A DNA stretch of 64,000 bases, from assembly GCA_934565655.1 (NCBI GenBank), contig CAKTIE010000008.1, positions 17,609-81,608 on the forward strand, written 5' to 3'. The notes below the pieces were generated by a model, which was given only the letters and a program-made list of their open reading frames with translations, was not told the origin of the DNA and did no database searches. This DNA is from an uncultured Oscillospiraceae bacterium. GTDB lineage: Bacteria; Bacillota; Clostridia; Oscillospirales; Oscillospiraceae. The translations under genes and the position numbers were made by a program. Position 1 is the first letter of the stretch; every line of letters begins with the position of its first letter. Positions 8,344-16,901 of this stretch are shown here, piece after piece.

Positions 8344-8372
8344 TTGCCTTTGCCGCCGATTTACGGTATACT
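8344..8372 (+). promoter_or_regulatory. Promoter of the small membrane protein gene
   Basis: TTGCCT (8344-8349), 17 bases, TATACT (8367-8372), 32 bases before the start codon. Confidence 0.65.
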
Positions 8373-8404
8373 GTATTCATTGATTTATGTGGGAGGCTCT
8401 TTCT

Positions 8405-8713
8405 ATGGATGGTTTCTATTCGTTCCTGTTTTACGGCCTGATCGCCGTAGGCGCTGTTCTGATCATTTCCCTGACCGTGCTGCGGATCGACTGGGCGCGG
8501 CACCCGGAAAAGTACAAAAAAGACGTAGAAAACTACGAAAAAGAGCAGTATTGGAAGAAGAAAAAGCAGGATCAGGAGGCCGCCATCAAGAAAGCCAAGG
8601 AGAAGGAAAAGGCCAAAAAGCGCCAGGCACGGGTGGATAAGCTGAACCAGTACCGTGCCATCAATGGCAAAGGCCCGCTGGCGGAGAAAAATAAGAACAG
8701 TAAGAAAAAGTAA
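8405..8713 (+). CDS. Small membrane protein with a basic coiled-coil tail
   Basis: A 102-residue protein: one transmembrane helix at about residues 5-28 (SFLFYGLIAVGAVLIISL), then a strongly charged, lysine-rich helical region from about 40 to the end. The tail should face the cytoplasm by the positive-inside rule. I do not recognise a family. ATG 8405 is chosen because GGGAGG lies 8 bases upstream. It is a single gene with its own promoter and terminator. Confidence 0.75.
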   Translation: MDGFYSFLFYGLIAVGAVLIISLTVLRIDWARHPEKYKKDVENYEKEQYWKKKKQDQEAAIKKAKEKEKAKKRQARVDKLNQYRAINGKGPLAEKNKNSKKK

Positions 8714-8722
8714 CGAAAAAAT

Positions 8723-8755
8723 GTCCGCAGAGAACATCTGCGGACGTTTTTATTT
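8723..8755. terminator. Bidirectional terminator between the membrane protein gene and radA
   Basis: Stem GTCCGCAGA (8723-8731) / TCTGCGGAC (8737-8745) with T-runs on both sides (TTTTTATTT on plus, TTTTTT on minus). Confidence 0.88.
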
Positions 8756-10118
8756 ATTTTCCCTGCGCCAGGATACGCAGCGCCTGGCCGATGTTGGCCA
8801 CCGGCAGCAGCGTCAGGCCCGGCAGGGGCTTCAGCTCGCCTGAACGGTGGGCGGGGATCATGCACTGGGTAAAGCCCAGGCGATGCACCTCGGACAGGCG
8901 CTGCTCCAGGTGGTTGATGCTGCGCACCTCGCCGGAGAGGCCGATCTCCCCCACCGCTGCCAGCGTGTCCGGCACCGCCTTGTCCAGATAGCTGGACGCC
9001 ACGGCCACCACCGCTGCCAGATCCGCCGCGGGCTCCTCCAGCGTCAGGCCGCCGATGATGTTCAGGTAGGTATCGCACTGGCTGACCTTCAGGCCGCCCC
9101 GCTTTTCCAGCACCGCCAGCAGCATGGAGGCACGGTTGTAGTCAAAGCCGTTGCTGGAGCGCAGGGGCTTCGAGCCCGCGGCAGGCGCGACCAGCGCCTG
9201 CACCTCCGCCAGCACCGGCCGTGCGCCCTCCATGGCGCAGGTCACGCAGGTGCCCGGCGCGTCGGTAGGCCGTCCGGACAGCAGCATCTCGGAGGGATTC
9301 TCCACTTCCTTCAATCCACGGTCCATCATCTCAAATACGCCGATCTCGTTGGTGGTGCCGAAGCGGTTTTTCGCCGCCCGCAGGATGCGGTAGGTCATAT
9401 GCTGGTCGCCCTCGAAGTACAGCACGCAGTCCACCATATGCTCCAGCACCTTCGGCCCGGCAATGGCGCCCTCTTTATTGACGTGGCCGATTACGAAAAC
9501 CGTGATGTTCTGGCTTTTTGCCAGCTGCATCAGTGTCAAGGTGCATTGCTTTACCTGGCCGATGCCGCCTGGGATACCGTCACTGTCCTCGTTATACAGC
9601 GTCTGGATGGAGTCAACGATCAGCACATCCGGCTTTTCCTGCTCCACGCAGCCCAGCACATCGCCCAGCTGCGTCTCGGACAGCACCAGAAGGTTTTCCG
9701 TATCCACCTGCAGGCGCTTTGCACGCATCTTCAGCTGGCGGGTGGATTCCTCACCGGATACATACAGCACCCGCCACGACTGGCCCAGGGTCTGGCAGAT
9801 CTGCAGCATCAGCGTGGATTTGCCGATGCCAGGCGCACCGCCTACCAGCACCAGCGAGCCTTTCACCGCGCCGCCGCCCAGCACCCGATCAAGCTCCCCC
9901 ATTCCTGTGGAAAACCGGATCTCGTCCTCCGACTCCAGGGCCGTGATCGGATACGCCTTCACGAGCCGCGGAGCGGCAGAAAGCTTTCCGCCGCCCTTGG
10001 GCTTTTCCGCCTTCTGCTCCACCATGCAGTTCCATGCGCCGCAGACGGGGCACTTCCCTGCCCATTTGGGGCTTTCGCTGCCGCACTCCGTGCAGAAATA
10101 GGTCGTTGTTTTCTTCAT
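8754..10118 (-). CDS. radA: DNA repair protein RadA (Sms)
   Basis: A 454-residue RecA-like helicase that helps branch migration in recombination repair. It has the N-terminal zinc finger C9-x2-C12...C23-x2-C26, Walker A G-G-A-P-G-I-G-K-S-T (about 93-102), the RadA-specific K-N-R-F-G-T-T-N-E-I-G motif, and a C-terminal Lon-like domain (EEPAADLAAVVAVASSYLD). Length is normal for the family. It lies 15 bases downstream of cwlD and is probably cotranscribed with it. Confidence 0.97.
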   Translation of the reverse strand: MKKTTTYFCTECGSESPKWAGKCPVCGAWNCMVEQKAEKPKGGGKLSAAPRLVKAYPITALESEDEIRFSTGMGELDRVLGGGAVKGSLVLVGGAPGIGKSTLMLQICQTLGQSWRVLYVSGEESTRQLKMRAKRLQVDTENLLVLSETQLGDVLGCVEQEKPDVLIVDSIQTLYNEDSDGIPGGIGQVKQCTLTLMQLAKSQNITVFVIGHVNKEGAIAGPKVLEHMVDCVLYFEGDQHMTYRILRAAKNRFGTTNEIGVFEMMDRGLKEVENPSEMLLSGRPTDAPGTCVTCAMEGARPVLAEVQALVAPAAGSKPLRSSNGFDYNRASMLLAVLEKRGGLKVSQCDTYLNIIGGLTLEEPAADLAAVVAVASSYLDKAVPDTLAAVGEIGLSGEVRSINHLEQRLSEVHRLGFTQCMIPAHRSGELKPLPGLTLLPVANIGQALRILAQGK

Positions 10119-10133
10119 TCGTATATCACCTGT

Positions 10134-10847
10134 CTATTGATATTGCAGATAGCCGCAGCAGATGGCGGCGGCCAATTTCGTCTGGTACTCCGGCGATAAA
10201 AGCAGCTTCGTCTCGGCACTGTTGCTGAGAAAGCCGCACTCCACTAAGATCGCCGGACAATTTACATGCGCCATAATGTAGATGTCGCTGCCGATGGGCT
10301 TGGCGTTTTTTTCGTTGTCAGTATTGATCGCCCGGTTCAGCGCCTGCTGTACCGCGGCAGCCCTTGCGTCGCTGTCCGTCACCTTTCCGTAGAACACCTG
10401 TGCGCCGTGTACCGTCGGATGGCCGGGCAGCGTATTCTGATGGATGCTGATAAGACAGCCATTGGCGACGCTGTTGATCAGCGTCACGCGGTTTTTGGTG
10501 TCGCTGACCTTCTCCTGCCGCAGCGTCGCGCTGTCCGGATCGGCCAGGGACGCCTCCCCTGTCCGGGTCAGCACCGTCTGACAGCCCATCAGCGCGAAAA
10601 GATCCCGCAGCCGCAGCACGATGGCAAGATTGATGTCATCCTCCGGCGTACCGTCCGCCGAAACCGCGCCGCCGTCTGCGCCGCCGTGTCCCGCGTCCAA
10701 TACGATGATCTCATCCTTTGTCATTTCCGTATAGGAGAAGGCCGGGACGGCAGTACGCCGCAGCGATAACGACAATACCGTGACGGACAGAAGCAGCAGT
10801 ACGGCGGCGCCCAGCACGCGCCTTCGGTGCAGCAGCAGGATCATCAT
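10134..10847 (-). CDS. cwlD: N-acetylmuramoyl-L-alanine amidase, CwlD type
   Basis: A 237-residue Amidase_3-family zinc hydrolase. It has an N-terminal signal anchor (about residues 7-30), the zinc site in V-L-D-A-G-H-G-G-A-D-G-G, the second histidine in I-S-I-H-Q-N, and the catalytic glutamate in L-V-E-C-G-F-L-S-N. Small anchored amidases of this type make muramic-delta-lactam in the spore cortex, which fits the spore genes nearby. Start at the tandem ATGs 10847/10844 after AAGGGG; the longer frame has no ribosome site. Confidence 0.88.
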   Translation of the reverse strand: MMILLLHRRRVLGAAVLLLLSVTVLSLSLRRTAVPAFSYTEMTKDEIIVLDAGHGGADGGAVSADGTPEDDINLAIVLRLRDLFALMGCQTVLTRTGEASLADPDSATLRQEKVSDTKNRVTLINSVANGCLISIHQNTLPGHPTVHGAQVFYGKVTDSDARAAAVQQALNRAINTDNEKNAKPIGSDIYIMAHVNCPAILVECGFLSNSAETKLLLSPEYQTKLAAAICCGYLQYQ

Positions 10848-10996
10848 AACACCCCTTTCGGGACAATCTATGATGGCTCTGCCGTTACTATGCATTGTAC
10901 CACACAACGCCCGGAAAAGGAATCCCCAGTTTGACCGCCGCTGCATATACTGGCATGAGCCGAAACAGACTCAACGACGTCAAAAGGAGGAACACC

Positions 10997-11566
10997 TTGT
11001 TGTATATCGAGCAAAGCATAGCCAGCAGAACGGCTGCCGCGCCGGAGCCGTCTGCTGCTCCGGCCGCACCATTTACGCCGGCCACACCTGCCGCCGTTCC
11101 GGCTGAGAGAGACCGTGCCGTCATGCCGGTCAATGAAGCCGCGTGCAGCGGAAAAAACGGCAGTCTGCCGGGGACCTGCGCCCCCATGGCGTTTCCGTAT
11201 ATCCCCATGCAGGACATGAATCCCAAGCGCTACGATAACCGTGAAGCATTACAGCGGGGCACGCTGTTTCCGGGGCTGGATCTTCCCTTCCACCGGGAGC
11301 TGAAGACCCGCTTCCCTGCCGCCAACACCCACCTTTCCGAGCTGATGGCGCTGGATTTCGCCATTGATGAGCTGGGGCTTTATCTGACCACGCACCGGGA
11401 CGATCAGGAGGCGCTGGCCCTGTACTGGAACTATATCCGTCTTGGGCAGGAGGGCCGCAGAAGGTACGAGGAGATGCACGGCCCGCTGTTCCAGACAGAC
11501 ATCACGGAAGGCGCCTTCCGTTGGCTGGATGATCCGTGGCCCTGGGACGAAGGAGGGAACGAGTAA
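10997..11566 (+). CDS. Fused spore coat protein CotJA-CotJB
   Basis: A 189-residue protein starting at TTG, 6 bases after AGGAGG. After an Ala/Pro-rich linker (about 10-45), residues 64-98 match CotJA: Y-I-P-M-Q ... E-A-L-Q-R-G-T-L-F-P-G-L-D-L-P-F. Residues about 112-186 match CotJB: E-L-M-A-L-D-F-A-I-D-E-L-x-L-Y-L-x-T-H-x-D-D, Y-W-N-Y, and the end W-L-D-D-P-W-P-W. In Bacillus these are separate genes, cotJA and cotJB. The stop overlaps the cotJC start by one base, so the classic operon order is kept. No ATG is available near the ribosome site. Confidence 0.85.
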   Translation: MLYIEQSIASRTAAAPEPSAAPAAPFTPATPAAVPAERDRAVMPVNEAACSGKNGSLPGTCAPMAFPYIPMQDMNPKRYDNREALQRGTLFPGLDLPFHRELKTRFPAANTHLSELMALDFAIDELGLYLTTHRDDQEALALYWNYIRLGQEGRRRYEEMHGPLFQTDITEGAFRWLDDPWPWDEGGNE

Positions 11567-12162
11567 TGTTTGTCTATGAGAAAAAGCTGCAATACCCGGT
11601 GAAGATCAAAAACACCAATCCCAAGCTTGCCGCGCTGATCATCAGCCAATACGGTGGCCCGGACGGCGAGCTCGGTGCCTCCCTGCGGTATCTCAGCCAG
11701 CGCTACTCCATGCCTTATCCGGAGCTGAAGGGTCTGCTGACCGACATCGGCACAGAGGAACTGGGGCATCTGGAGATGATCGGCACCATCGTGCATCAGC
11801 TGACCCGGAACCTCAGCGAGGATGACATCAAGCAGGGCGGTTTCGACGCCTATTTCGTGGATCATACGGCCGGTGTCTATCCTACGGCGGCCTCTGGTTT
11901 CCCGTGGAACGCCGCGTCCATGGCGGTCAAGGGCGACCTGATCGCCGATCTGACGGAGGACCTGGCCGCCGAGCAAAAGGCCCGCGTCACCTACGACAAC
12001 ATCCTGCGGCTCAGCGACGATCCGGATGTGAACGATGTTATCAAGTTCCTGCGGGCCCGCGAGATCGTGCATTTTCAGCGCTTTGGCGAAGGCCTGCGGC
12101 TGGCTAAGGAGCGAATGGATCAGAAAAATCTCTACTATATTAACCCGAGCTTCGATGCGTAA
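11566..12162 (+). CDS. cotJC: Spore coat protein CotJC, manganese-catalase fold
   Basis: A 198-residue ferritin-like protein of the CotJC/Mn-catalase family. Conserved metal-site helices appear as G-E-L-G-A-S-L-R-Y-L, G-T-E-E-L-G-H-L-E-M-I and A-R-E-I-V-H-F-Q-R-F-G-E, supplying the Glu/His ligands. It sits in the outer spore and may break down peroxide. It is translationally coupled to the cotJAB fusion (TAATG). Confidence 0.93.
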   Translation: MFVYEKKLQYPVKIKNTNPKLAALIISQYGGPDGELGASLRYLSQRYSMPYPELKGLLTDIGTEELGHLEMIGTIVHQLTRNLSEDDIKQGGFDAYFVDHTAGVYPTAASGFPWNAASMAVKGDLIADLTEDLAAEQKARVTYDNILRLSDDPDVNDVIKFLRAREIVHFQRFGEGLRLAKERMDQKNLYYINPSFDA

Positions 12163-12163
12163 G

Positions 12164-12197
12164 GAAAGCCCCGACTCAGTTTTGAGCCGGGGCTTTC
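12164..12197 (+). terminator. Terminator of the cotJ operon
   Basis: 15-bp stem with one mismatch: GAAAGCCCCG-ACTCA (12164-12178) against TGAGCCGGGGCTTTC (12183-12197), ending in CTTTCTT. Confidence 0.88.
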
Positions 12198-12220
12198 TTC
12201 ATAGTGGATATGTAATTAGA

Positions 12221-12250
12221 AAAGGCCGCTGGCGAATGCCAGCGGCCTTT
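12221..12250. terminator. Second hairpin, end of the CRISPR transcript or backup terminator
   Basis: Perfect 13-bp stem AAAGGCCGCTGGC / GCCAGCGGCCTTT with loop GAAT. It lies at the leader-distal edge of the CRISPR array, so on the minus strand it could end the pre-crRNA. Confidence 0.7.
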
Positions 12251-12276
12251 CCCGTGCGCCCCATGTAGGGCGCGAA
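12244..12276 (-). repeat. Relic of a CRISPR repeat (hairpin half only)
   Basis: Bases 12255-12274 (TGCGCCCC-ATGT-AGGGCGCG) keep the repeat's hairpin, while the ATTTCAATCC end is lost. The distance to the next repeat is 34 bases, a normal spacer length, which supports a decayed unit rather than chance. Confidence 0.55.
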
Positions 12277-12310
12277 TGCTTGCATCCCGTGAGGTGGAAA
12301 ACATCTTTGC

Positions 12311-13493
12311 ATTTCAACCCATGTGCCCCGTATGGGGCACGACGCATAGACGTTGCTGGCCCGATCCTCGGGACTGAGATTTCAATCCACGCGCCCCTTA
12401 CGGGGCGCGACGCCGTGCTTCGGCGTCCTCGGCGGGTGTAATACATTTCAATCCACGCGCCCCTTACGGGGCGCGACTGTATGGCATCGAGGTGATGGAG
12501 GTGTGCGGGAAATATTTCAATCCACGCGCCCCTTACGGGGCGCGACTGACCAGCAGAATGATCTGGAGCGGTACGCCAACATTTCAATCCACGCGCCCCT
12601 TACGGGGCGCGACCCCAGCAGCGCCGCCACGCTCTGCCGCAGCTTCTCCGATTTCAATCCACGCGCCCCTTACGGGGCGCGACCTTGTCGCTACGATTCT
12701 GGGCCACCATGGAGGTATTTCAATCCACGCGCCCCTTACGGGGCGCGACGCCCCAGCCGTTGCCGCCCCAGCCGCAGAACGCATTTCAATCCACGCGCCC
12801 CTTACGGGGCGCGACATGACAAAGTTCTGGTGCGCCTGCCCAAGGGCCAATTTCAATCCACGCGCCCCTTACGGGGCGCGACAAGATGCAGAAAAAGAAG
12901 AGGAACTGCAATTACTATTTCAATCCACGCGCCCCTTACGGGGCGCGACCTTACACCAAGACCGACGGTACTATCACCACCAAAATTTCAATCCACGCGC
13001 CCCTTACGGGGCGCGACTTCACGGGTTTCCGTCTTGTCCAAGATGATGCGGATTTCAATCCACGCGCCCCTTACGGGGCGCGACGGCAACTACTAGTTCT
13101 CATTACAATCTTTACATCGGTATTTCAATCCACGCGCCCCTTACGGGGCGCGACCAAGTGACATGTTGCTATGCAAATAGGTACAACGATTTCAATCCAC
13201 GCGCCCCTTACGGGGCGCGACAGAGCGTTTATAATGATGACCGAGTGTTTCACGTATTTCAATCCACGCGCCCCTTACGGGGCGCGACCGAGGTGTGCAG
13301 CAACTTACGTCATGCGTCGTTATTTCAATCCACGCGCCCCTTACGGGGCGCGACGTCAGACGGTAAAGCGCTGTTTGCTTCTTCTTTTCTATTTCAATCC
13401 ACGCGCCCCTTACGGGGCGCGACCTTTGCTTGCGTCCACAGGTCTAAACGCTGTAACAGGATTTCAATCCACGCGCCCCTTACGGGGCGCGAC
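12311..13493 (-). CRISPR. Type I-C CRISPR array: 18 repeats, 17 spacers
   Basis: 33-base repeats, crRNA strand minus, with stem GCGCGCCCC-GTAA-type hairpin and the type I-C 3' handle GTGGATTGAAAT. Seventeen repeats are identical; their first bases are at 12379, 12445, 12514, 12581, 12651, 12717, 12783, 12850, 12917, 12985, 13052, 13122, 13189, 13256, 13322, 13391 and 13461. The repeat at 12311-12343 has six changes. Spacers are 33-37 bases. The leader is at the right (cas2) side, so the newest spacer is next to 13461 and the variant repeat is at the old end. I saw no spacer match elsewhere in the window by eye. Confidence 0.98.
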
Positions 13494-13664
13494 AGCAAAA
13501 ATGCACAAATGATATTCTGCATTTTTGCAATAACAGACAATTAAAGTAGAAAAACTGACATGAAACGCCGTCTGTCAGAACGTTTTTCTTATAAAACCGG
13601 GAGCATATACTTGCCAAAACAGGTGCGAACCCTCCTGATGCTTTCTGTTCGCTTACTCTTCGCA
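13494..13664 (-). promoter_or_regulatory. CRISPR leader
   Basis: AT-rich, gene-free segment between cas2 and the first repeat. Directly abutting the array is an inverted repeat GCAAAAATGCA (13495-13505) / TGCATTTTTGC (13518-13528); a second, CTGACA / TGTCAG, is at 13555-13578. These are candidate leader signals for spacer integration and for pre-crRNA transcription. Confidence 0.7.
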
Positions 13665-13955
13665 CTAGATCATCAACGTGTCTTCCGGCAGATATGTTTG
13701 CTTGCAGCCGAAGTGCTCGATCTTCTTTTCATATTGCTTGCCCAAGTAGTAAAATCGCAGACTATCCCGTTTGGGATCCATAATCTTACAAAGGGTATTT
13801 TGCAGGCTGCGACACTGTGCTGTGTCCAGCAAACACTCAAATACAGAATTCTGCACTCTTTGACCGTAGTTGACGCACTGTTTGGCGATCTGCCGCAGGC
13901 GTCTGCGTCCGGCGGCGTCCTCTGTGTTTACATCATAGGTGATCAATACCAGCAT
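13665..13955 (-). CDS. cas2: CRISPR-associated endoribonuclease Cas2
   Basis: A 96-residue Cas2 with the standard opening LVLITYDVNTED and ferredoxin fold; part of the Cas1-Cas2 integrase that adds spacers. The start MLVLITYD at 13955 matches the family; the frame extends into cas1 but without cause. It begins 7 bases after the cas1 stop and is the last gene before the leader. Confidence 0.97.
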   Translation of the reverse strand: MLVLITYDVNTEDAAGRRRLRQIAKQCVNYGQRVQNSVFECLLDTAQCRSLQNTLCKIMDPKRDSLRFYYLGKQYEKKIEHFGCKQTYLPEDTLMI

Positions 13956-13962
13956 AGGCCCC

Positions 13963-14994
13963 TCACTTCCATAAAAACGGCGGATAGTCATCCAGATCGC
14001 CCCGCAGATACCTTGCCAACAAGAGACTCTGCACATAAGGAACCAGCCCCCAAGGAAGCTTCTCCTCCAGAAACGGATGAGTGATCGTTTCCCTTTTGCG
14101 CTTCTGCCATTTCTGCAAGAAGCTTTTACGTCCTGTGTCCGTCAAAAATACAGCACCACTCTCCCGAAAGTCGAAATCCTCCGGTTTTATGATACGATTA
14201 TTGACCATCGTCAGCACAAAACGATCCGCAAAGCAGGGACGCAGTTCTTCCATCAGATCCAGCGCAAGGGATTCACGCCCCGGACGGTCACGGTGAAGAA
14301 AACCTACATAGGCATCCAGACCAACAGTTTCCAAAGCGGAAGCGCAGTCGTGGGCCAGCAGGCTGTACGCAAAGGACAGCATCGCGTTGAAGGCATCCAG
14401 CGGCGGTCGGCGGCTGCGCTCACGGAAAAAGAAGGTATCCTTCCCCTGTAAGATCATGTCATCCAATATGCTGAAATAGGCAGTAGCACCGGCACCCTCC
14501 AGCCCCCGGAGACTTTCGAGAGACGTTTCTGCCGTGATCTGCGGTAGTAAGCCCTGCAACTGCTGTGACACCGCCGCAAAGCGCTCGCCGTCGATCCGCA
14601 TGGCATGATCCCGGCGGGTACGCTCTATGCTCCAGCGGGCGTTATAGACCTTGCCCAAAATCATCATTCGGGCCACACGGCAGCTTTCGGAGGGATCATC
14701 GGCAACCCGGTACTGCGTCCTCCGCAGCAGTACATTTCCCTGCATTTGCCCGGAGACACGGGCGAGAAAGCGTCCTCTCGGCGTACAGAACGCCAGCCCG
14801 ATCTCCCGCTTGGCGCAGGCGCCCATCAACGCCGGTGAAGCGCCAGAATAGGAAAAGGACACAATGCTTTGCAGCGTATGGAGCGGATAGCGGGCGACGG
14901 CCTCCCCGTCACGGTTGGCCACCACATTTTCACCGTCCAATGAGAGGTATACATCCTCTGATGTGACAAACAATGTGTTCAGAAGTTGTCTCAT
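13963..14994 (-). CDS. cas1: CRISPR-associated endonuclease Cas1, type I-C
   Basis: A 343-residue Cas1 integrase. It has the N-terminal beta domain and a helical C-terminal domain with the metal-binding E...H...E series, including L-E-G-A-G-A-T-A-Y-F, V-G-L-D-A-Y-V-G-F-L-H and A-L-D-L-M-E-E. The length is usual for I-C Cas1. Its ATG overlaps the cas4 stop (ATGA), so the two are coupled. Confidence 0.97.
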   Translation of the reverse strand: MRQLLNTLFVTSEDVYLSLDGENVVANRDGEAVARYPLHTLQSIVSFSYSGASPALMGACAKREIGLAFCTPRGRFLARVSGQMQGNVLLRRTQYRVADDPSESCRVARMMILGKVYNARWSIERTRRDHAMRIDGERFAAVSQQLQGLLPQITAETSLESLRGLEGAGATAYFSILDDMILQGKDTFFFRERSRRPPLDAFNAMLSFAYSLLAHDCASALETVGLDAYVGFLHRDRPGRESLALDLMEELRPCFADRFVLTMVNNRIIKPEDFDFRESGAVFLTDTGRKSFLQKWQKRKRETITHPFLEEKLPWGLVPYVQSLLLARYLRGDLDDYPPFLWK

Positions 14995-15653
14995 GGTGTC
15001 ACCTCCAGATGAGCCCGCAGATAGTCCGCAACAGATCGTTTCCGCATCAGCTTTGGCAGGCACAGCTCCTTGAGAGAGCAGGCGTTGCAGGCTTTTGTTG
15101 GTTTTACCTTCGGTGTCCAGCCGCGTTCATACAGAGCGTGCATTTCCTCGATGAGCGTCTTTACCTCCTGACGCAGTTCCGGCGTGAATTCGACCTCTGT
15201 ACGGCGGTGCGTCTCACCGTAGTACAACGCGCCAACAGGAATATCGCAGCAGAGCATCTCCTCCAGACACATAGCCTGTCCGCAGAGCTGCAAGGCATCC
15301 GTGGTGTCCTGCTTGGGTCTGCCGCGCTTGTACTCCACCGGATAGGGCTGCCACAGGCCATTTCTGCCTTTCAGTGGAATGCCGGTGCTGCCGCGGTGAA
15401 ACTCCAGCACATCGCAGGCACCGGAAACGCCCAGGGTCGGGGAGAATATGCGCATTTCCCGCGTGATGAGCAGGTCACCGCGGCTCTCGGTAAAATCCTT
15501 ATCGTGGGCCCGCTCGTGTAGGATCGCACCGTCTGTGGTACGGTAGTTCTCCGCCCATTGATTTTCGATATGGATCAGCGCCCATTGTCTGCGGCAGAAT
15601 TTGAAGTGCTGCAAGCCGGAGAGCTGGAGAAAGCTCTCCTCCGAATAGATCAC
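14991..15653 (-). CDS. cas4: CRISPR-associated exonuclease Cas4
   Basis: A 220-residue RecB-type nuclease that trims prespacers and helps choose the PAM-proximal end. The first iron-sulfur cysteine is in F-K-F-C-R-R-Q-W, the nuclease residues are in C-D-V-L-E-F and P-V-E-Y-K-R-G, and the last three cysteines are in C-N-A-C-S-L-K-E-L-C. It starts with GTG that overlaps the cas7 stop by four bases (GTGA). Confidence 0.96.
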   Translation of the reverse strand: MIYSEESFLQLSGLQHFKFCRRQWALIHIENQWAENYRTTDGAILHERAHDKDFTESRGDLLITREMRIFSPTLGVSGACDVLEFHRGSTGIPLKGRNGLWQPYPVEYKRGRPKQDTTDALQLCGQAMCLEEMLCCDIPVGALYYGETHRRTEVEFTPELRQEVKTLIEEMHALYERGWTPKVKPTKACNACSLKELCLPKLMRKRSVADYLRAHLEVTP

Positions 15654-16540
15654 CCCAGCCGTGTGCAGGTAACACCGGCGGGCAGAGCCGCTTCGTCAAC
15701 CGTAACGGTGTAGTCGTCGTAGCTTCTGGGGGTGGTGACGTCGTCCTTGTGAGCGGCCTTTACCAGATCAAACAGCTTATGGGCCGGAGCGCAGCCCAGC
15801 TCGGAGTCGTGCTTGAACACGATCAACTCCCGCACAGCCATCTTGCCGCGGGCGGCGGAGTGGTCGTTCTCAAACATATTCAGGATGGCTGTCCACAATA
15901 GGTTCAGGTCATCCTCAGAGAAGCCGGTGGTCTTGCGGGCCAGATTGGCGGAAACATAGCCCTCCACCCGGTACAGACCATAGGGCACGATGTACTTGCG
16001 GCCCATTTCGGTGCCTTTCTTCTCCGCGTCCGATTCCGTGGTAATGGCTACGCGGGTGATAGTGACCTCCTGGGGCATGATCGGGTCAACGCTGCGGGCA
16101 AAGCCCAGCTGCACCGGCCCACGCACCTGACCGCAGTTCAGCGCGCCCTTGACAAAGGTGGTCATTACCGCGCCGAAGGTACGGATATCGTAGAAATTCC
16201 GGCACATGAAGTCCCGCAGCTTTTCATCCAGATGCTCGTCCTTCTTTTTGGCGTCCTTCAGCTTGTCCGCATCAACGCCCACATAGGCGCAGGCCTCTTT
16301 GTCGCTGGTGTTCAGGGGTACGCCGTCCTTGATGTAGATGCGGTAGCCCTCCTCCCCTTCCTTCGCCATCTCCACATAGTTGCGGATCTTGCGCTTCAGG
16401 CAGACGTCCGTCACCAGACCGTAGCCGGTCTCAGGATCTACACGGGGCATGTTGCCCGCATCGGGGTCGCCGTTGGGATTGCCGTTCTCTACATCGAAAA
16501 ATACCACAAATTCATACCGGTTCTTGATAGGCTCAGACAT
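15650..16540 (-). CDS. cas7c: Type I-C Cascade backbone protein Cas7 (Csd2)
   Basis: A 296-residue RAMP protein that polymerises along the crRNA spacer. Typical segments are the opening N-R-Y-E-F-V-V-F-F-D-V-E-N-G-N-P-N-G-D-P-D-A-G-N-x-P-R and V-T-D-V-C-L-K-R-K-I-R. Start at 16540 follows AAGGAGGAG; it overlaps the cas8c end by 8 bases. Confidence 0.97.
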   Translation of the reverse strand: MSEPIKNRYEFVVFFDVENGNPNGDPDAGNMPRVDPETGYGLVTDVCLKRKIRNYVEMAKEGEEGYRIYIKDGVPLNTSDKEACAYVGVDADKLKDAKKKDEHLDEKLRDFMCRNFYDIRTFGAVMTTFVKGALNCGQVRGPVQLGFARSVDPIMPQEVTITRVAITTESDAEKKGTEMGRKYIVPYGLYRVEGYVSANLARKTTGFSEDDLNLLWTAILNMFENDHSAARGKMAVRELIVFKHDSELGCAPAHKLFDLVKAAHKDDVTTPRSYDDYTVTVDEAALPAGVTCTRLG

Positions 16541-16901
16541 TTTCGTTCTCCTCCTTTTTCGTATACCGCTTCTGTGTCTGGTGGTAGTAGCCAAGGTCAA
16601 AAGCACCCTGCTGGGCCAGCGTCATGCGGGCGGGATAGCTCTCGCCCAACACGCCTTTCAATGCGCTGACCTGCTTGTCGAAATAGACGCGCCGTCCGGC
16701 TTCCAGCTTCCGCAGATGCTTCTGATAGAGATTGTTCAACACCGGGAAGATGCTGGCGGGCATGGCCGCCGCCGAGTTGAAATACTTATCCTTGATGGTC
16801 GTGTTGATGCCGGGATTTGCCGTCTGCTGTGCCGCTTCGTAAACGGAGAACAACCGGCCCAGCGTGTAGGGAATGTTGGTACTGGCTTCGTTGAGACTCA
16901 C
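16533..16901 (-). CDS. cas11c: Internal small subunit Cas11c (in-frame start inside cas8c)
   Basis: Codon 458 of cas8c is GTG (16901-16899), preceded by AGGAGG (16915-16910) with 8 bases between. Starting here gives 122 residues beginning V-S-L-N-E-A-S-T-N-I-P-Y-T-L-G-R-L-F, covering the conserved helical bundle. Independent translation of Cas11 from the 3' part of cas8c is established for type I-C systems; the exact start used here is inferred from the ribosome site. A second candidate is ATG 17009 after GGAGG (158 residues). Confidence 0.7.
   Translation of the reverse strand: MSLNEASTNIPYTLGRLFSVYEAAQQTANPGINTTIKDKYFNSAAAMPASIFPVLNNLYQKHLRKLEAGRRVYFDKQVSALKGVLGESYPARMTLAQQGAFDLGYYHQTQKRYTKKEENENV

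Noticed and set aside
12353..13544. Plus-strand frames with repeated F-N-P-R-A-P-Y-G-A-R type sequence
   Set aside because: These are translations of the CRISPR repeats, not proteins.
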